64,000 nt of DNA from Nocardia puris (GCF_003315035.1 NZ_QNRE01000013.1:149900-213899); one strand, 5' to 3'. Positions 45,070-53,637 are shown, counted from the first letter of the stretch. Notes: a model not told the origin generated them from the sequence alone. Translations and numbers: made by a program.

Positions 45070-45243
45070 ATGCTCGCTACCTGCCCTTCCTGCTCCTGGC
45101 CCTCGCCCACCCTGGTCTCCGCGCACGGCTCGGTCCGCTACCTGCGCTGCGTCTGCGGACAGTGGCTGATCAGCGAACACGGCACCGTGGTCGCGCTCGC
45201 GGGACGCGGCGGGTTCACCGAACCGGCCGTCGACTGCTGCTGA
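45070..45243 (+). CDS. Small zinc-ribbon protein
   Basis: 57 residues: MLATCPSCSWPSPTLVSAHG, then VRYLRCVCGQWLISEHGTVV and a C-terminal VDCC. The two CxxC/CxC-type pairs (CPSC and CVC) form a likely zinc ribbon of the kind found in nucleic-acid-binding or redox proteins. Start at 45070, 26 bases from the divergent CGNR gene. No clear ribosome site; the A+T-rich stretch before it may hold the promoter. Function is unknown. It may be a metal-binding adaptor. Confidence 0.65.
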   Translation: MLATCPSCSWPSPTLVSAHGSVRYLRCVCGQWLISEHGTVVALAGRGGFTEPAVDCC

Positions 45244-45265
45244 GCCCCCTCACCTGGGATTACAA

Positions 45266-45281
45266 ATGCGATAATGCGCAT
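45266..45281. promoter_or_regulatory. Inverted repeat before the CDF exporter gene
   Basis: ATGCGATAATGCGCAT (45266-45281) has perfect five-base arms (ATGCG/CGCAT) around a six-base centre and lies about 60 bases before the CDF gene. It resembles the arrangement of ArsR/SmtB-type metal-sensor operators (NmtR/CzrA-like), but the regulator is not encoded next to it. A likely metal-responsive operator. Confidence 0.45.
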
Positions 45282-45341
45282 GTCTGCAAGATAGGCTAGG
45301 CTTCCCTCCGGCATCCGCCACGGAGGAAAGGGTTCTCGATC

Positions 45342-46370
45342 ATGGGAGATCATTGCGCGACGCCGTCGCCGGGGGCATCCGCCGCCGATGCCGACGGGCA
45401 CCCGCGCGAGCGGCATTCCCACGATCACCACGGACACGGCCGGCACGGGCACGACCACGGCGTCTCCGCCGATTCCGACCCGCGCTGGCTGGGCGCCGCG
45501 CTCACGCTGATCGTCACGTTCATGGCGGGCGAGGTGGTCGTCGGCCTGATGGCCAACTCGCTCGCGCTGCTCACCGACGCCGCGCACATGCTCACCGACG
45601 CCGCCGCGATCGCGCTCGCCCTCGTCGCCATCCGGCTGTCGAAACGGCCCCCCGGCGGGCGCTACACCTTCGGCTACAAGCGCGCGGAGATCCTGTCGGC
45701 CCAGGCCAACGGCATCACGCTGCTGCTGCTCGCGGTGTGGTTCACCTACGAGGGCATCCACCGGCTGATCGAGCCGCCCGACGTGGCGGGCCCGCTCGTG
45801 TTCTTCACCGCGCTGCTCGGCATCGTGGTCAACATCCTGGCCGCGTGGTGCATCAGCAAGGCCGATCGCAACAGCCTCAATGTCGAAGGCGCGTTCCAGC
45901 ACATCCTCAACGACCTCTACGCCTTCATCGGCACGGCGGTCGCGGGCGCGGCCGTGTGGCTGGCCGGATTCGCCCGCGCCGACGCCATCGCCGCGCTCGT
46001 GGTGGCCGCGCTGATGGTGAAGGCGGGCTGGGCGCTGGTGCGCGAATCGGGGCGCATCTTCCTCGAGGCCGCGCCCGCGGACCTGGACCCCGACGCGATC
46101 GGCGCGCGACTGGTCACCGTCGGCCACGTGACCGAGGTGCACGATCTGCACGTCTGGGTGATCACCTCCGGCGAGCCCTCGCTGTCGGCGCACGTGCTGG
46201 TCGAAGACCGGGCCGACTGCCACGCCGTGCGCGCCGAGATCGGACGCGTCCTGCACGACGAGTACGGCCTCGAGCACACCACCCTCCAGATCGATCACGC
46301 CACCGAGGCGGACGCACCGCCGCCGGAACTGCACTGTGCCGAACCACACGGCCGGGTGCATCGCGCCTGA
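45342..46370 (+). CDS. CDF-family zinc exporter (CzcD/ZitB-type)
   Basis: 342 residues. A His-rich cytoplasmic N-terminus (HSHDHHGHGRHGHDHG, about 26-41) precedes six membrane spans. Metal-site motifs are TDAAHMLTDAAAIAL in span II and QHILNDLYAFIG in span V, giving the HxxxD pattern of zinc/cobalt exporters. A C-terminal cytoplasmic domain (about 240-330) contains HDLHVWVITSGEPSLSAHVL. It expels zinc in exchange for protons. Start behind GGAGGAAAG. An inverted repeat at 45266 is a candidate metal-sensor site. Confidence 0.93.
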   Translation: MGDHCATPSPGASAADADGHPRERHSHDHHGHGRHGHDHGVSADSDPRWLGAALTLIVTFMAGEVVVGLMANSLALLTDAAHMLTDAAAIALALVAIRLSKRPPGGRYTFGYKRAEILSAQANGITLLLLAVWFTYEGIHRLIEPPDVAGPLVFFTALLGIVVNILAAWCISKADRNSLNVEGAFQHILNDLYAFIGTAVAGAAVWLAGFARADAIAALVVAALMVKAGWALVRESGRIFLEAAPADLDPDAIGARLVTVGHVTEVHDLHVWVITSGEPSLSAHVLVEDRADCHAVRAEIGRVLHDEYGLEHTTLQIDHATEADAPPPELHCAEPHGRVHRA

Positions 46371-46692
46371 CCAGCCCGCCGCCCCGAGCGAATCGGGCGA
46401 ATCGGGCATCGAGCGGGGCTCGCGCGCGGGGTGATCCGCGCGGGGGCTGGTGTTACTGTGTCTCAGGTCCGGTGGCCGGACGAGCCGGTTGCGGCGCGGC
46501 CACCCGCGGTACCGCGACACGCCGGAACCGCGCGGGGCCGAAGAGCATCTATCGTGGAAGCGGGGCCGCGCCTCGCACGGGGCGGACGGGCGAACCGGTC
46601 CGTCCGCGGTATCGCTGGTTCGAAGGTAAGAGGGGCGCTCGACATCGGCGAGCGCTTCGGGCAGATCGGGAAGGTAGCCAGGTAGCGAACAC
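46371..46692 (+). other. 5' region of the dedA gene
   Basis: About 320 bases without a supported gene. It contains a perfect 15-bp inverted repeat GTCCGGTGGCCGGAC (46467-46481) and a hairpin with seven-base arms GCGCTCG/CGAGCGC (46635-46655). A -10-like TATCGT occurs near 46551. It may be a long 5' untranslated leader of the DedA gene. Confidence 0.4.
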
Positions 46693-47409
46693 ATGACGAT
46701 TCACACCGCAACGGGATCGGTGACCACCAATCTCGCACTGCTGCCAGGGTTCCTGGACCCGGTGAACCTGCTCAACTCGTTCGGCACCTGGATGCTGATC
46801 GGCCTGCTACTGGTCGTCTTCATCGAATCCGGTCTGCTGTTCCCGCTGCTGCCCGGCGATTCGCTGCTGTTCACGGCGGGCCTGATCGCGGCGTCGAAGT
46901 CCACCGAGATCGCGCCGTTCGCGCCGATCGGGGTGCTGCTGGTGCTGATTCCGATCGCGGCCGTCCTGGGTGACCAAGTCGGGTACTTCATCGGCTCGCG
47001 CGGCGGCACCGCCCTGTTCAAGAGCAACGACGCGCGCATCTTCAAGAAGAAGTACATCGACGAGTCGCACGCCTTCTTCGAGAAGCACGGCCCGATCACC
47101 ATCGTGCTCGCCCGCTTCGTCCCGATCGTGCGCACCTACGCGCCGCTGGTGGCGGGCGCGGCCGGGATGAAGTACCGGATCTTCGTGACCTACAACGTGC
47201 TCGGCGGCGTGCTGTGGGGTTCGGGTGTGACCTACCTCGGCTACCTGCTCGGCCAGATCGAGTTCGTGCGGGACAACATCGACTACATCTTCCTGCTCAT
47301 CGTCGCGGTGTCGGTGATGCCGATCGTGGTCGAGGTCGGCAAGCGCATCCTGGCGCGCCGCCGGGGTGAGCCCGCCGCGGAGGCGGAGGAAGTTCCCACC
47401 CGCTCCTGA
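46693..47409 (+). CDS. DedA-family membrane protein
   Basis: 238 residues with about six hydrophobic segments and the DedA (SNARE-associated) signature: FIESGLLFPLLPGDSLLFTA, then GDQVGYFIGSRGGTALF and ARFVPIVRTYAPLVAGAAGM. DedA proteins are lipid scramblases or transporters for carrier lipids (including undecaprenyl phosphate) and depend on proton gradients. It is intact. The start at 46693 has only a weak ribosome site. A strong terminator follows at 47420. Confidence 0.92.
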   Translation: MTIHTATGSVTTNLALLPGFLDPVNLLNSFGTWMLIGLLLVVFIESGLLFPLLPGDSLLFTAGLIAASKSTEIAPFAPIGVLLVLIPIAAVLGDQVGYFIGSRGGTALFKSNDARIFKKKYIDESHAFFEKHGPITIVLARFVPIVRTYAPLVAGAAGMKYRIFVTYNVLGGVLWGSGVTYLGYLLGQIEFVRDNIDYIFLLIVAVSVMPIVVEVGKRILARRRGEPAAEAEEVPTRS

Positions 47410-47419
47410 GTTCTCTTCC

Positions 47420-47458
47420 CGAACGCCCCGGCCCGCACGGCCGGGGCGTTCGCGTTTT
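47420..47458 (+). terminator. Rho-independent terminator after dedA
   Basis: A 14-bp perfect stem (CGAACGCCCCGGCC at 47420-47433 with GGCCGGGGCGTTCG at 47439-47452), a five-base loop and a short T-run (CGTTTTCC) at 47453-47458. It is the clearest terminator in the window and separates dedA from the MerR-type gene. Confidence 0.88.
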
Positions 47459-47466
47459 CCGGCGGG

Positions 47467-47503
47467 TTGACCTTCAGGTTGGTCGAAGTCCCATGATGGC
47501 CGG
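47467..47503 (+). promoter_or_regulatory. MerR-type promoter with 19-bp spacer
   Basis: TTGACC (-35, 47467-47472) and CATGAT (-10, 47492-47497) are separated by 19 bases, the unusually long spacer that MerR-class activators need. The spacer and -35 contain GACC/GGTC arms flanking TTCAGGTT. The GTG at 47504 lies six bases after the -10, so the message should be leaderless. Autoregulation by the MerR-type product is the natural inference. Confidence 0.6.
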
Positions 47504-48568
47504 GTGCCGAACTCCGAAGAGCTGATCACCATCGGCGCGCTCGCGCGGGCCAGCGGCCTGACCGCGAGCGCGCTGCGCTTCTACGACGACTGCGGATTGT
47601 TGGTGCCCGCCGAGGTCGACGCCGTCACCGGGTACCGGTACTACACGCGGTCCCAGGGCGAGCGCGCCGCGCTGATCCGGCGGTTGCGCGGTGTGGAGGT
47701 GCCGCTGGACACGATCGCGCGGGTGCTCGCGGGCGACCGGGATCTCGCGGGACGGCTGCTCGACGAACACGCCGCCGCACTGGCGCGCCGCGCGGCCGAG
47801 GCCGCGGCGGTGGCGGCCGAGGTCAAGTCGGCGTTCGCGGCGAGCGTTGTCGCGGTGCCCGGCCCGGCGCTGGCCGGGGCTCTGGCCCAGGTGGTGACGG
47901 CCGCGGCGAGCGGGGATTCGGTGCTGGCCGGTGTGCTGATCGAATCGGACGCGACCGCGCTCACCCTCACCGCCACCGACCGCTACCGGCTCTCCACCCG
48001 CGGGCTCGCGCCGGTGCGCGCGAGTACCGACCGCTGGTCGCGCGTGGTCGAGGCCGCCGCCCTCGAACCGCTCGACAGGTGGTTGTCGGGTGCGGGAGAG
48101 ATAGTGCTGACGCCGACCGACCACGGTGTGCAGTTGTCCGACGGCGGAATTCAGCGGCATTGCGCGGGCATCGCCGAGGAGTATCCCGACTATCGCGCGG
48201 TGCTGACCGGGCTCCCCGAGGTGCGTACCCGCGTACTCGTGCAGCGAGCGGAGCTGCTCGCACGGTTGGAGACCGACGCCGAGGCGCTGACCTTCGACAT
48301 CACCGGTGGCGAGCTGCGTCTGGCGGGGAGCGCCCTGCCGGCGGCCGTCACCGGGGATCCGCTGCGCATCACCTTCTCCCCCGCCGTGTTGCGGCCCGCG
48401 ATCGACACCGCCCTCGGCCCGGAGATCATGCTCGACCTGGCCGGCCACGACCTGCCCGCCGTGGTCCGCTCCGCGACCGACGGCGCGCTGACCAGCCTCG
48501 CCATGCCGATGCTGCCGCCGGGCCCGGTGAGGGCCGATGGCGTGTCGCTGGACCCTGATGACCGATGA
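47504..48568 (+). CDS. MerR-type regulator fused to DNA sliding-clamp-like domains
   Basis: 354 residues. Residues about 8-75 are a MerR helix-turn-helix and wing (ITIGALARASGLTASALRFY; VTGYRYYTRSQGERAALIRR), followed by a coiled-coil (83-110). Residues about 120-350 match domains 2 and 3 of the DnaN beta clamp: AGVLIESDATALTLTATDRY, then EEYPDYRAVLTGLPEVRTRV and a final SLAMPML. The clamp's first domain is absent, replaced by the regulator part. It cannot close a normal ring; it may sense clamp-binding proteins or replication state. Such fusions occur in other actinobacteria, annotated loosely as MerR or DnaN-like, with no known role that I can cite. Confidence 0.88.
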   Translation: MPNSEELITIGALARASGLTASALRFYDDCGLLVPAEVDAVTGYRYYTRSQGERAALIRRLRGVEVPLDTIARVLAGDRDLAGRLLDEHAAALARRAAEAAAVAAEVKSAFAASVVAVPGPALAGALAQVVTAAASGDSVLAGVLIESDATALTLTATDRYRLSTRGLAPVRASTDRWSRVVEAAALEPLDRWLSGAGEIVLTPTDHGVQLSDGGIQRHCAGIAEEYPDYRAVLTGLPEVRTRVLVQRAELLARLETDAEALTFDITGGELRLAGSALPAAVTGDPLRITFSPAVLRPAIDTALGPEIMLDLAGHDLPAVVRSATDGALTSLAMPMLPPGPVRADGVSLDPDDR

Positions 48569-48632
48569 CCACCACTGCGGAACGCACGTGTCCTGCGCCC
48601 CCTCGAAACCGCCCGTTCCGAAAGGACTCTCG

Positions 48633-49115
48633 ATGACCGACCCCACCATGAACGCCATCACCGCCGCCGTCGAACGTGGCCGCGCGGGTGAGCGCGACGC
48701 CGCGCGCACCGAGCTCACCGCGCTCTGGCGCGAGATCGGCCCGCTCGGCGACGCGCTGCACCGCTGCGCGCTCGCGCACTACCTCGCCGACCTGCACGAC
48801 GATCCCGCGCGGGCGCTGACCTGGGATATCCGCGCCCTCGACGCCGCCGACAGCGTCACCGACGAGCAAGTGGCGGCCGCAGGCGCGGGCCCGACCGCGC
48901 GCGGCTTCTCCCCCTCCCTGCACCTGAACCTGGCCGACAACTTCCGCCGCCTCGGCTCCTTCGCCGCCGCCCGCGACGAACTCGCCGCCGCCCGCGCCCA
49001 CGTGGACGCGCTCGCCGACGACGCCTACGGCGCGATGATCCGCACGGCGCTGGACGAGATCGAGGCCGACATCGACGCGGGCCGGACCGAACCCCGGGCT
49101 TCCGCACCTCGCTGA
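48633..49115 (+). CDS. TPR-like protein partnering the MerR-clamp regulator
   Basis: 160 residues from the ATG at 48633 (MTDPTMNAITAAVERGRAGE), an all-helical protein with repeat-like helices (DAARTELTALWREIGPLGDA; LHLNLADNFRRLGSFAAARD). Tetratricopeptide-type helices usually bind other proteins. It is 64 bases downstream of the MerR-clamp fusion in the same direction and is probably co-transcribed. Ribosome site GAAAGGACT. The function is unknown; a role as a partner of the fusion is inferred from position only. Confidence 0.72.
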   Translation: MTDPTMNAITAAVERGRAGERDAARTELTALWREIGPLGDALHRCALAHYLADLHDDPARALTWDIRALDAADSVTDEQVAAAGAGPTARGFSPSLHLNLADNFRRLGSFAAARDELAAARAHVDALADDAYGAMIRTALDEIEADIDAGRTEPRASAPR

Positions 49116-49248
49116 GTAGGGGCCTGCGCGCACGTCGGCCGCGCGCTGCCGCCCCTGCCTGCCGTCGAGCCCATGGCCTGGTGATCGAGCCGTCGCAGGG
49201 CGATGGTCCGATCTGTGGAAGCACTCGACGGAGCGCCGCGACTGGGCC

Positions 49249-50304
49249 CTACGCCCAGTCCGGTTCGAGCCGATCGTCCCCCGTCGTCCGGTGAGCCGCT
49301 TCTTCGGCGTCCGTGCGCACCCGGGTGGGCAGGGGATCGAAGGGGGTGAGCGTCATCCGGTGGTCGGTGCGACGGTAGCGCCAGGTGCCTGCGACCTCGC
49401 CGTCCACCAGGATCGCGCCGGGGGCCGAGACTGCCCGCCACACCTGGGCGCGGCGGGTGGTGTCGGGGACGAGCAGCGCCCGGTCGGTCTGCCGCAGGTA
49501 CGGGTCGTGCGCCGGGACCAGCGCGACGCCCTCGGCGGGCGGCGCGGCGACGAGCTCGTCCACCAGCCGTTCGGGCAGTTCGTAGCGGTGGCCGTCCACG
49601 CGGACGCGGACCAGCGCGAGGTCCGGATCGCGCCAAGCCTCGTCCACGTCCGCGCCCAGCCAGTCGCGGAACAGCGGACGGGTGATCGGGCCGTTCACCC
49701 GGAAAAACGCGCGCAACAGTTCGCCCCGCGATCCGGGCCGGTCCGAATCCGGGTGCGGCGGGGTGGGATACAACAGCGTCGTGCGGGTCTCGTCCGACGC
49801 CAGGACGAGCTGCGCCTGGCGGCCCGCGGCACGGAACACCGCATCGCCAACATGCTCGGCACCACACCGCTCGCACCACGCGATGTGCTTACGCGACACA
49901 CGACCGGTGACGGCCGTGCTCGCCTCTCCTTTGCCGATCGGTGCGACGACCACCTCGCGCAATGCCGCCGCCACTTCGGTCACGGCGTCGACATAGTCCG
50001 CGCCGCCTTCATCGCTGTCGACCGGGGCGAGCGCGTCGCGCAGGAAGTCCATGTGCTCGAGCCGGTGGGCGTGCGGCGCGCCGCGCACCGTCCACCACAC
50101 GATCAGCGGCCCGGCCGGCGTGACGGTGCGGTCGAGTGACTCCCGATCCGCCCGCACCCGCAGCGACTGTCGCGCGCCGTCGCCCCGGCTGTCCTGGAAC
50201 CCGAGCAGCAGCAGGTCGTCCCACGCGGCCTCGCCGGCGAGTCCGTGCGCTCGCCAGCGATGGCCGAGCCATCGTGTCCGGTCCAGTGCGGTCGCGGCGG
50301 GCAT
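49249..50304 (-). CDS. Winged-helix AlkZ-like (HTH_42, DUF1006-type) protein
   Basis: 351 residues. The family pattern is evident: LDRTRWLGHRWRAHGLAGEA, GELLRAFFRVNGPITRPLFR, ALVPAHDPYLRQTDRALLVP, and the ILVDGEVAGTWRYRR block. The best known members are AlkZ and YcaQ DNA glycosylases that open crosslinked or alkylated bases. The catalytic QxQ or QxD motif of AlkZ is not obvious here, so glycosylase activity is uncertain. It is intact and of normal length. Convergent with the TPR gene. Confidence 0.85.
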   Translation of the reverse strand: MPAATALDRTRWLGHRWRAHGLAGEAAWDDLLLLGFQDSRGDGARQSLRVRADRESLDRTVTPAGPLIVWWTVRGAPHAHRLEHMDFLRDALAPVDSDEGGADYVDAVTEVAAALREVVVAPIGKGEASTAVTGRVSRKHIAWCERCGAEHVGDAVFRAAGRQAQLVLASDETRTTLLYPTPPHPDSDRPGSRGELLRAFFRVNGPITRPLFRDWLGADVDEAWRDPDLALVRVRVDGHRYELPERLVDELVAAPPAEGVALVPAHDPYLRQTDRALLVPDTTRRAQVWRAVSAPGAILVDGEVAGTWRYRRTDHRMTLTPFDPLPTRVRTDAEEAAHRTTGDDRLEPDWA

Positions 50305-50340
50305 GTCCGCCTCCGTCCCGGCGACCCGCCCGGCCGCCTA

Positions 50341-50748
50341 CTAGGTCGCGTCGGTGCGCCAGGTGGACACCGCCCAGATCACCACGATATTCAGCGCGAT
50401 GATGAGCAGCGACCAATACGGGTAGTACGGCAACCACAGGAAGTTCGCGACGATCGACAGCGCCGCGATGATGACGGCGGCGACCTTGCCCCACGTGGTG
50501 CCGGTCATCAGCCCGAGCGCGCAGACCACGAGGACGGCGCCGAGCACGATGTGGATCCAGCCCCAGGCGGTGACGTCGAACTGGTACACGTACTCCGGCC
50601 CCACGACGAACAGTTCGTCCTCGGCCACCGCGGAGATCCCCTCGAAGATCTGGAGTACGCCGACGGTGAGGAGCAGGATCGCCGCACCGATCGAGGTGCC
50701 CGCCGCGATGCCCTGGCGGACCGGATGCTGGGTTTGGGGAGTGGTCAT
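50341..50748 (-). CDS. Small four-span membrane protein (DUF7144-type)
   Basis: 135 residues from the ATG at 50748. Four hydrophobic segments (AAILLLTVGVLQIFEGISAV; WGWIHIVLGAVLVVCALGLM; two more) with conserved FEGISAVAEDELFVVGPEYV between spans one and two. The family is common in actinobacteria with no known activity. An upstream ATG at 50754 is equally near the GGAAGGG ribosome site; the distance favours 50748. Confidence 0.85.
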   Translation of the reverse strand: MTTPQTQHPVRQGIAAGTSIGAAILLLTVGVLQIFEGISAVAEDELFVVGPEYVYQFDVTAWGWIHIVLGAVLVVCALGLMTGTTWGKVAAVIIAALSIVANFLWLPYYPYWSLLIIALNIVVIWAVSTWRTDAT

Positions 50749-51063
50749 CTGCATGCCCTTCCGCGAAGGAGAATCCTGGATGTCCATCCCAACCGGTACC
50801 GCCCGGTGATTCCTCACCCGTTCCGGGTGAACAACGCCGGTGGGCGCGCGGGCGGAGGGGCGGTCAGCGCTACCAGGTCCGGAACCCGCAGCGCGTCTCG
50901 ACCGCGTCCCGGTGCCGGGCGTGAGCTCCGGCAAACGAACGTCACCCGATCGGATGAGCGAACCGCTCGCCCGCACGGATTCCGGCGCCGAGAGAAGTAA
51001 GAGCGCGGATATCAGTGAGGTCGCCGTGGACCGGGCGCTGGCGCGATGCGGGGTAGCGCGACC
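50749..51063. other. Intergenic region between DUF7144 and mymA-like genes
   Basis: About 315 bases with no supported gene. Two short palindromes lie in it: GGATGTCCATCC (50778-50789) and CACCCGTTCCGGGTG (50815-50829). Either could be a control element or weak hairpin for the left-pointing gene at 50748 or for the end of the monooxygenase transcript. Confidence 0.4.
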
Positions 51064-52566
51064 TCACCGCGACGCGAGCATTCGTGCGTCCTCTCGCGCG
51101 ACCGGCCGCAGCGACTTGTCCAGATTCGTCCGCAGCGTGGTCGCCGAATCGAGCAGGTAGTTCTGCCGCACCCGCCACGGATGCCGGTCACCCTGGCGCG
51201 GGAAGTCGCCGATGGAGCGCTGGACGTAGCCGGCGGCGAGATCGAGCAGCGGCCGCTCGGCCAGCTCACCGCGCACCTGCGGCACCACCGCCGGGTAGCC
51301 CTTGGCGTCCATGTGCCGCAGCACCTTGCAGACCAGGCGGGAGGTGAGATCGGCGCGCAGCGTCCACGACGCGTTGGTGTAGCCGATGCACACCGCGAAG
51401 TTGGGAATGCCGGTGAGCATCGCGCCCTGCCAGACGAACTGCTCGGACAGCGGCACGGGCACACCGTCCACGGTCGGGGCGATCCCGCCGAACGCCTGCA
51501 ATCGCAGCCCGGTGGCCGTGACGATCACGTCGGCGGGCAGCACCCGGCCCGACTTCAGCCGGATGCCTTCCGGCACAAAGGTTTCGATGTGATCGGTGAC
51601 CACCTCGGCCTTGCCCTTGCGGATCGCGCGGAAGAAGTCGGCGTCCGGCGCGGCGCACAGCCGCTGATCCCACGGGTCGTAGGTGGGCGTGAAGTGCTCG
51701 GCGACGGCCTTCTCGTCCTTCAGGATTCGCGTCGTGAGCCCGGTGAGGAGTTTGCGCGCCGAGCCGGGACGGCGGCGGCAGTACTGGTAGAAGCCGATGC
51801 TGAACAGGATGTTCTTGGTGCGGATCACGGTGTGCGCCAAGCCCGGTGGCAGCACTTCACGGATCTTGTCGGCGTACTTGTCGCGGCCGGGCACGGCGCT
51901 GATCCAGGTGGGCGAGCGCTGCAACATGGTCACGTGCGCGGCGCTCTCGGCCATCGAGGGCACCAGCGTCACGGCGGTGGCGCCGCTGCCGATCACCACC
52001 ACGCGTTGACCGGCGTAGTCGAGGTCCTCGGGCCAGAACTGCGGGTGCACGATCCGCCCGGAAAACGTGCCGGCGCCGGGGAATTCGGGCGCATGGCCGC
52101 GGTCGTAGTCGTAGTAGCCCGCGCAGGTGTAGAGGAACCCGCAGGTGAGGGTGCGCTCGACGGTGCGGCCGTCGGCGTCGCGCTCGGCCAGCGTGAGCGT
52201 CCAGCGCGCGTCGGCGCCGGACCAGTCGGCGCCGATCACCTTGGTGCGGTAGCGGATTCGGCCGTCGATGCCGTGTTCGGCAGCCGTCTGCCGGATGTAG
52301 CGCAGGATCGAGGGCCCGTCGGCGATGGACTTCGCGTCGCGCCACGGCGCGAACGGGTAGCCGAGGGTGAACATGTCGGAATCCGAGCGGATGCCCGGGT
52401 ACCGGAACAGGTCCCAGGTACCGCCCATGGCGTCGCGCGCCTCCAGCACAGCGTAGCTCTTGCCGGGGCATTCGGTCTGGAGCCGGTAGGCGGCGCCGAT
52501 GCCCGACAGTCCCGCGCCGACGATGACGACATCCAGGTGTTCCGGGGCGACAGCGGTCTCGGTCAT
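51064..52566 (-). CDS. mymA: Flavin monooxygenase of the MymA/EthA (Baeyer-Villiger) type
   Basis: 500 residues. FAD fold VVIVGAGLSGIGAAYRL (residues about 13-29), the NADPH fold VVVIGSGATAVTLVP near 195, and the Baeyer-Villiger fingerprint FSGRIVHPQFWP. The SDMFTLGYPFAPWRDAKSIA region is closer to mycobacterial MymA than to EthA. MymA acts in envelope lipid and acid-stress survival and both can oxidise thio-compounds. It is divergent from an AraC gene in the same layout as mymA/virS in mycobacteria. The symbol is by resemblance. Confidence 0.88.
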   Translation of the reverse strand: MTETAVAPEHLDVVIVGAGLSGIGAAYRLQTECPGKSYAVLEARDAMGGTWDLFRYPGIRSDSDMFTLGYPFAPWRDAKSIADGPSILRYIRQTAAEHGIDGRIRYRTKVIGADWSGADARWTLTLAERDADGRTVERTLTCGFLYTCAGYYDYDRGHAPEFPGAGTFSGRIVHPQFWPEDLDYAGQRVVVIGSGATAVTLVPSMAESAAHVTMLQRSPTWISAVPGRDKYADKIREVLPPGLAHTVIRTKNILFSIGFYQYCRRRPGSARKLLTGLTTRILKDEKAVAEHFTPTYDPWDQRLCAAPDADFFRAIRKGKAEVVTDHIETFVPEGIRLKSGRVLPADVIVTATGLRLQAFGGIAPTVDGVPVPLSEQFVWQGAMLTGIPNFAVCIGYTNASWTLRADLTSRLVCKVLRHMDAKGYPAVVPQVRGELAERPLLDLAAGYVQRSIGDFPRQGDRHPWRVRQNYLLDSATTLRTNLDKSLRPVAREDARMLASR

Positions 52567-52599
52567 GGCACCAGTGTGCGGGAGAACCGGCGGTCATGC

Positions 52600-52638
52600 T
52601 TGACTTCACACGACAAGTATTTGACTCTGTACGACATG
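52600..52638. promoter_or_regulatory. Two direct repeats with 21-bp spacing, likely AraC (VirS-type) operator
   Basis: TTGACTTCACACGACAAG (52600-52617) is repeated as TTGACTCTGTACGACATG (52621-52638), 13 of 18 positions identical, with starts exactly two DNA turns apart. The conserved TTGACT and ACGACA blocks look like half-sites for the two helix-turn-helix units of an AraC protein. The second copy overlaps the AraC gene's start codon. Confidence 0.7.
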
Positions 52639-53637
52639 TCGGTGATCAGATCGGCCGGATTGCGCGGCTTCCGCGCCGCCGTCGCGGAGCTGGGCGGCGA
52701 CGCGGAGGAGTACGCGATCGCGGCGGGCCTGCCCGTGGCGGCGCTGGACACCGACGAGCTGCTGGTGTCCGATATGGCGGTCGCCGCGGCCTTCGAACTG
52801 GCCGCCCACCACCTGAACCGCCCGGACCTGGGCTTGTTCATCGCGCGCCGCCAAGACCTGGACATGCTGGGCCCGCTGGCGCTGGCGATCCGCAACTCCC
52901 CCACCCTGGGCGACGTGCTGGAATGCACCTCGCGCTACCTGTTCGTGCACGCCCGCTCGCTGAGCCTCACCCTGGAGCCCGACCCGTACGGCGAACGCGG
53001 CGTGCTCGCCCTGCGCTACGGCGTGGCGCCCGGACTGCCGAACCCGGTCCAGGGCACCGACGTGGGTCTCGGGTTCGTGCACCGCGCCATCCAGCGCCTG
53101 GTGGGCGAGCGCTACGGGCTGCGCTCGGTGGAACTGCCGTACCACCCGCCCGCGCCGCTGTCGGCCTACGAGGAGTTCTTCGCCGCGCCCGTGCGCGTCG
53201 GCAGACCGGCCGCGATCCTGCGCATGCCCACCGCCCTGGCCGCCCGCCCGCTGACCGGCGGCGACGAGCACCTGCACCGGCTGGCCATGGCGTTCCTGTC
53301 CGCGCAGACCGCCGACGCGGGCCCCGCCGTCACGCCGCGCGTGCGCGCCGCCGTGCGCCAGCTGCTCGGCACCTCCGCACCCGAGATCGGTTCGGTGGCA
53401 GGGCTTCTCACCATGCACCCCCGCACCCTGCAACGCAGGCTGGCCGTCGAGCACACCACCTTCGCCGCCGTGCTCGACGAGGTGCGCCGCGACGAGGCGC
53501 ACCGCTACCTCACCACCACCGATCTGCCGATCGGCCAGATCGCCTCGCTGCTCGGCTTCGCCGAACAGGCGACCTTCACCCGCGGCTGCCGGCGCTGGTG
53601 GGGCCGCACGCCCACCGGCGTGCGGCGCGCGCGGTGA
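52636..53637 (+). CDS. virS: AraC-family regulator, VirS-like
   Basis: 333 residues from the ATG at 52636. The N-terminal part (about 1-190) is the arabinose-binding-like regulatory domain of the VirS/OruR group. The C-terminal AraC domain (about 230-333) has IGSVAGLLTMHPRTLQRRLA and LPIGQIASLLGFAEQATFTR, then WWGRTPTGVRRAR. In mycobacteria VirS drives the mymA operon, and the divergent layout here is the same. The two direct repeats at 52600 are its likely binding sites. Symbol by resemblance and context. Confidence 0.83.
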   Translation: MSVIRSAGLRGFRAAVAELGGDAEEYAIAAGLPVAALDTDELLVSDMAVAAAFELAAHHLNRPDLGLFIARRQDLDMLGPLALAIRNSPTLGDVLECTSRYLFVHARSLSLTLEPDPYGERGVLALRYGVAPGLPNPVQGTDVGLGFVHRAIQRLVGERYGLRSVELPYHPPAPLSAYEEFFAAPVRVGRPAAILRMPTALAARPLTGGDEHLHRLAMAFLSAQTADAGPAVTPRVRAAVRQLLGTSAPEIGSVAGLLTMHPRTLQRRLAVEHTTFAAVLDEVRRDEAHRYLTTTDLPIGQIASLLGFAEQATFTRGCRRWWGRTPTGVRRAR

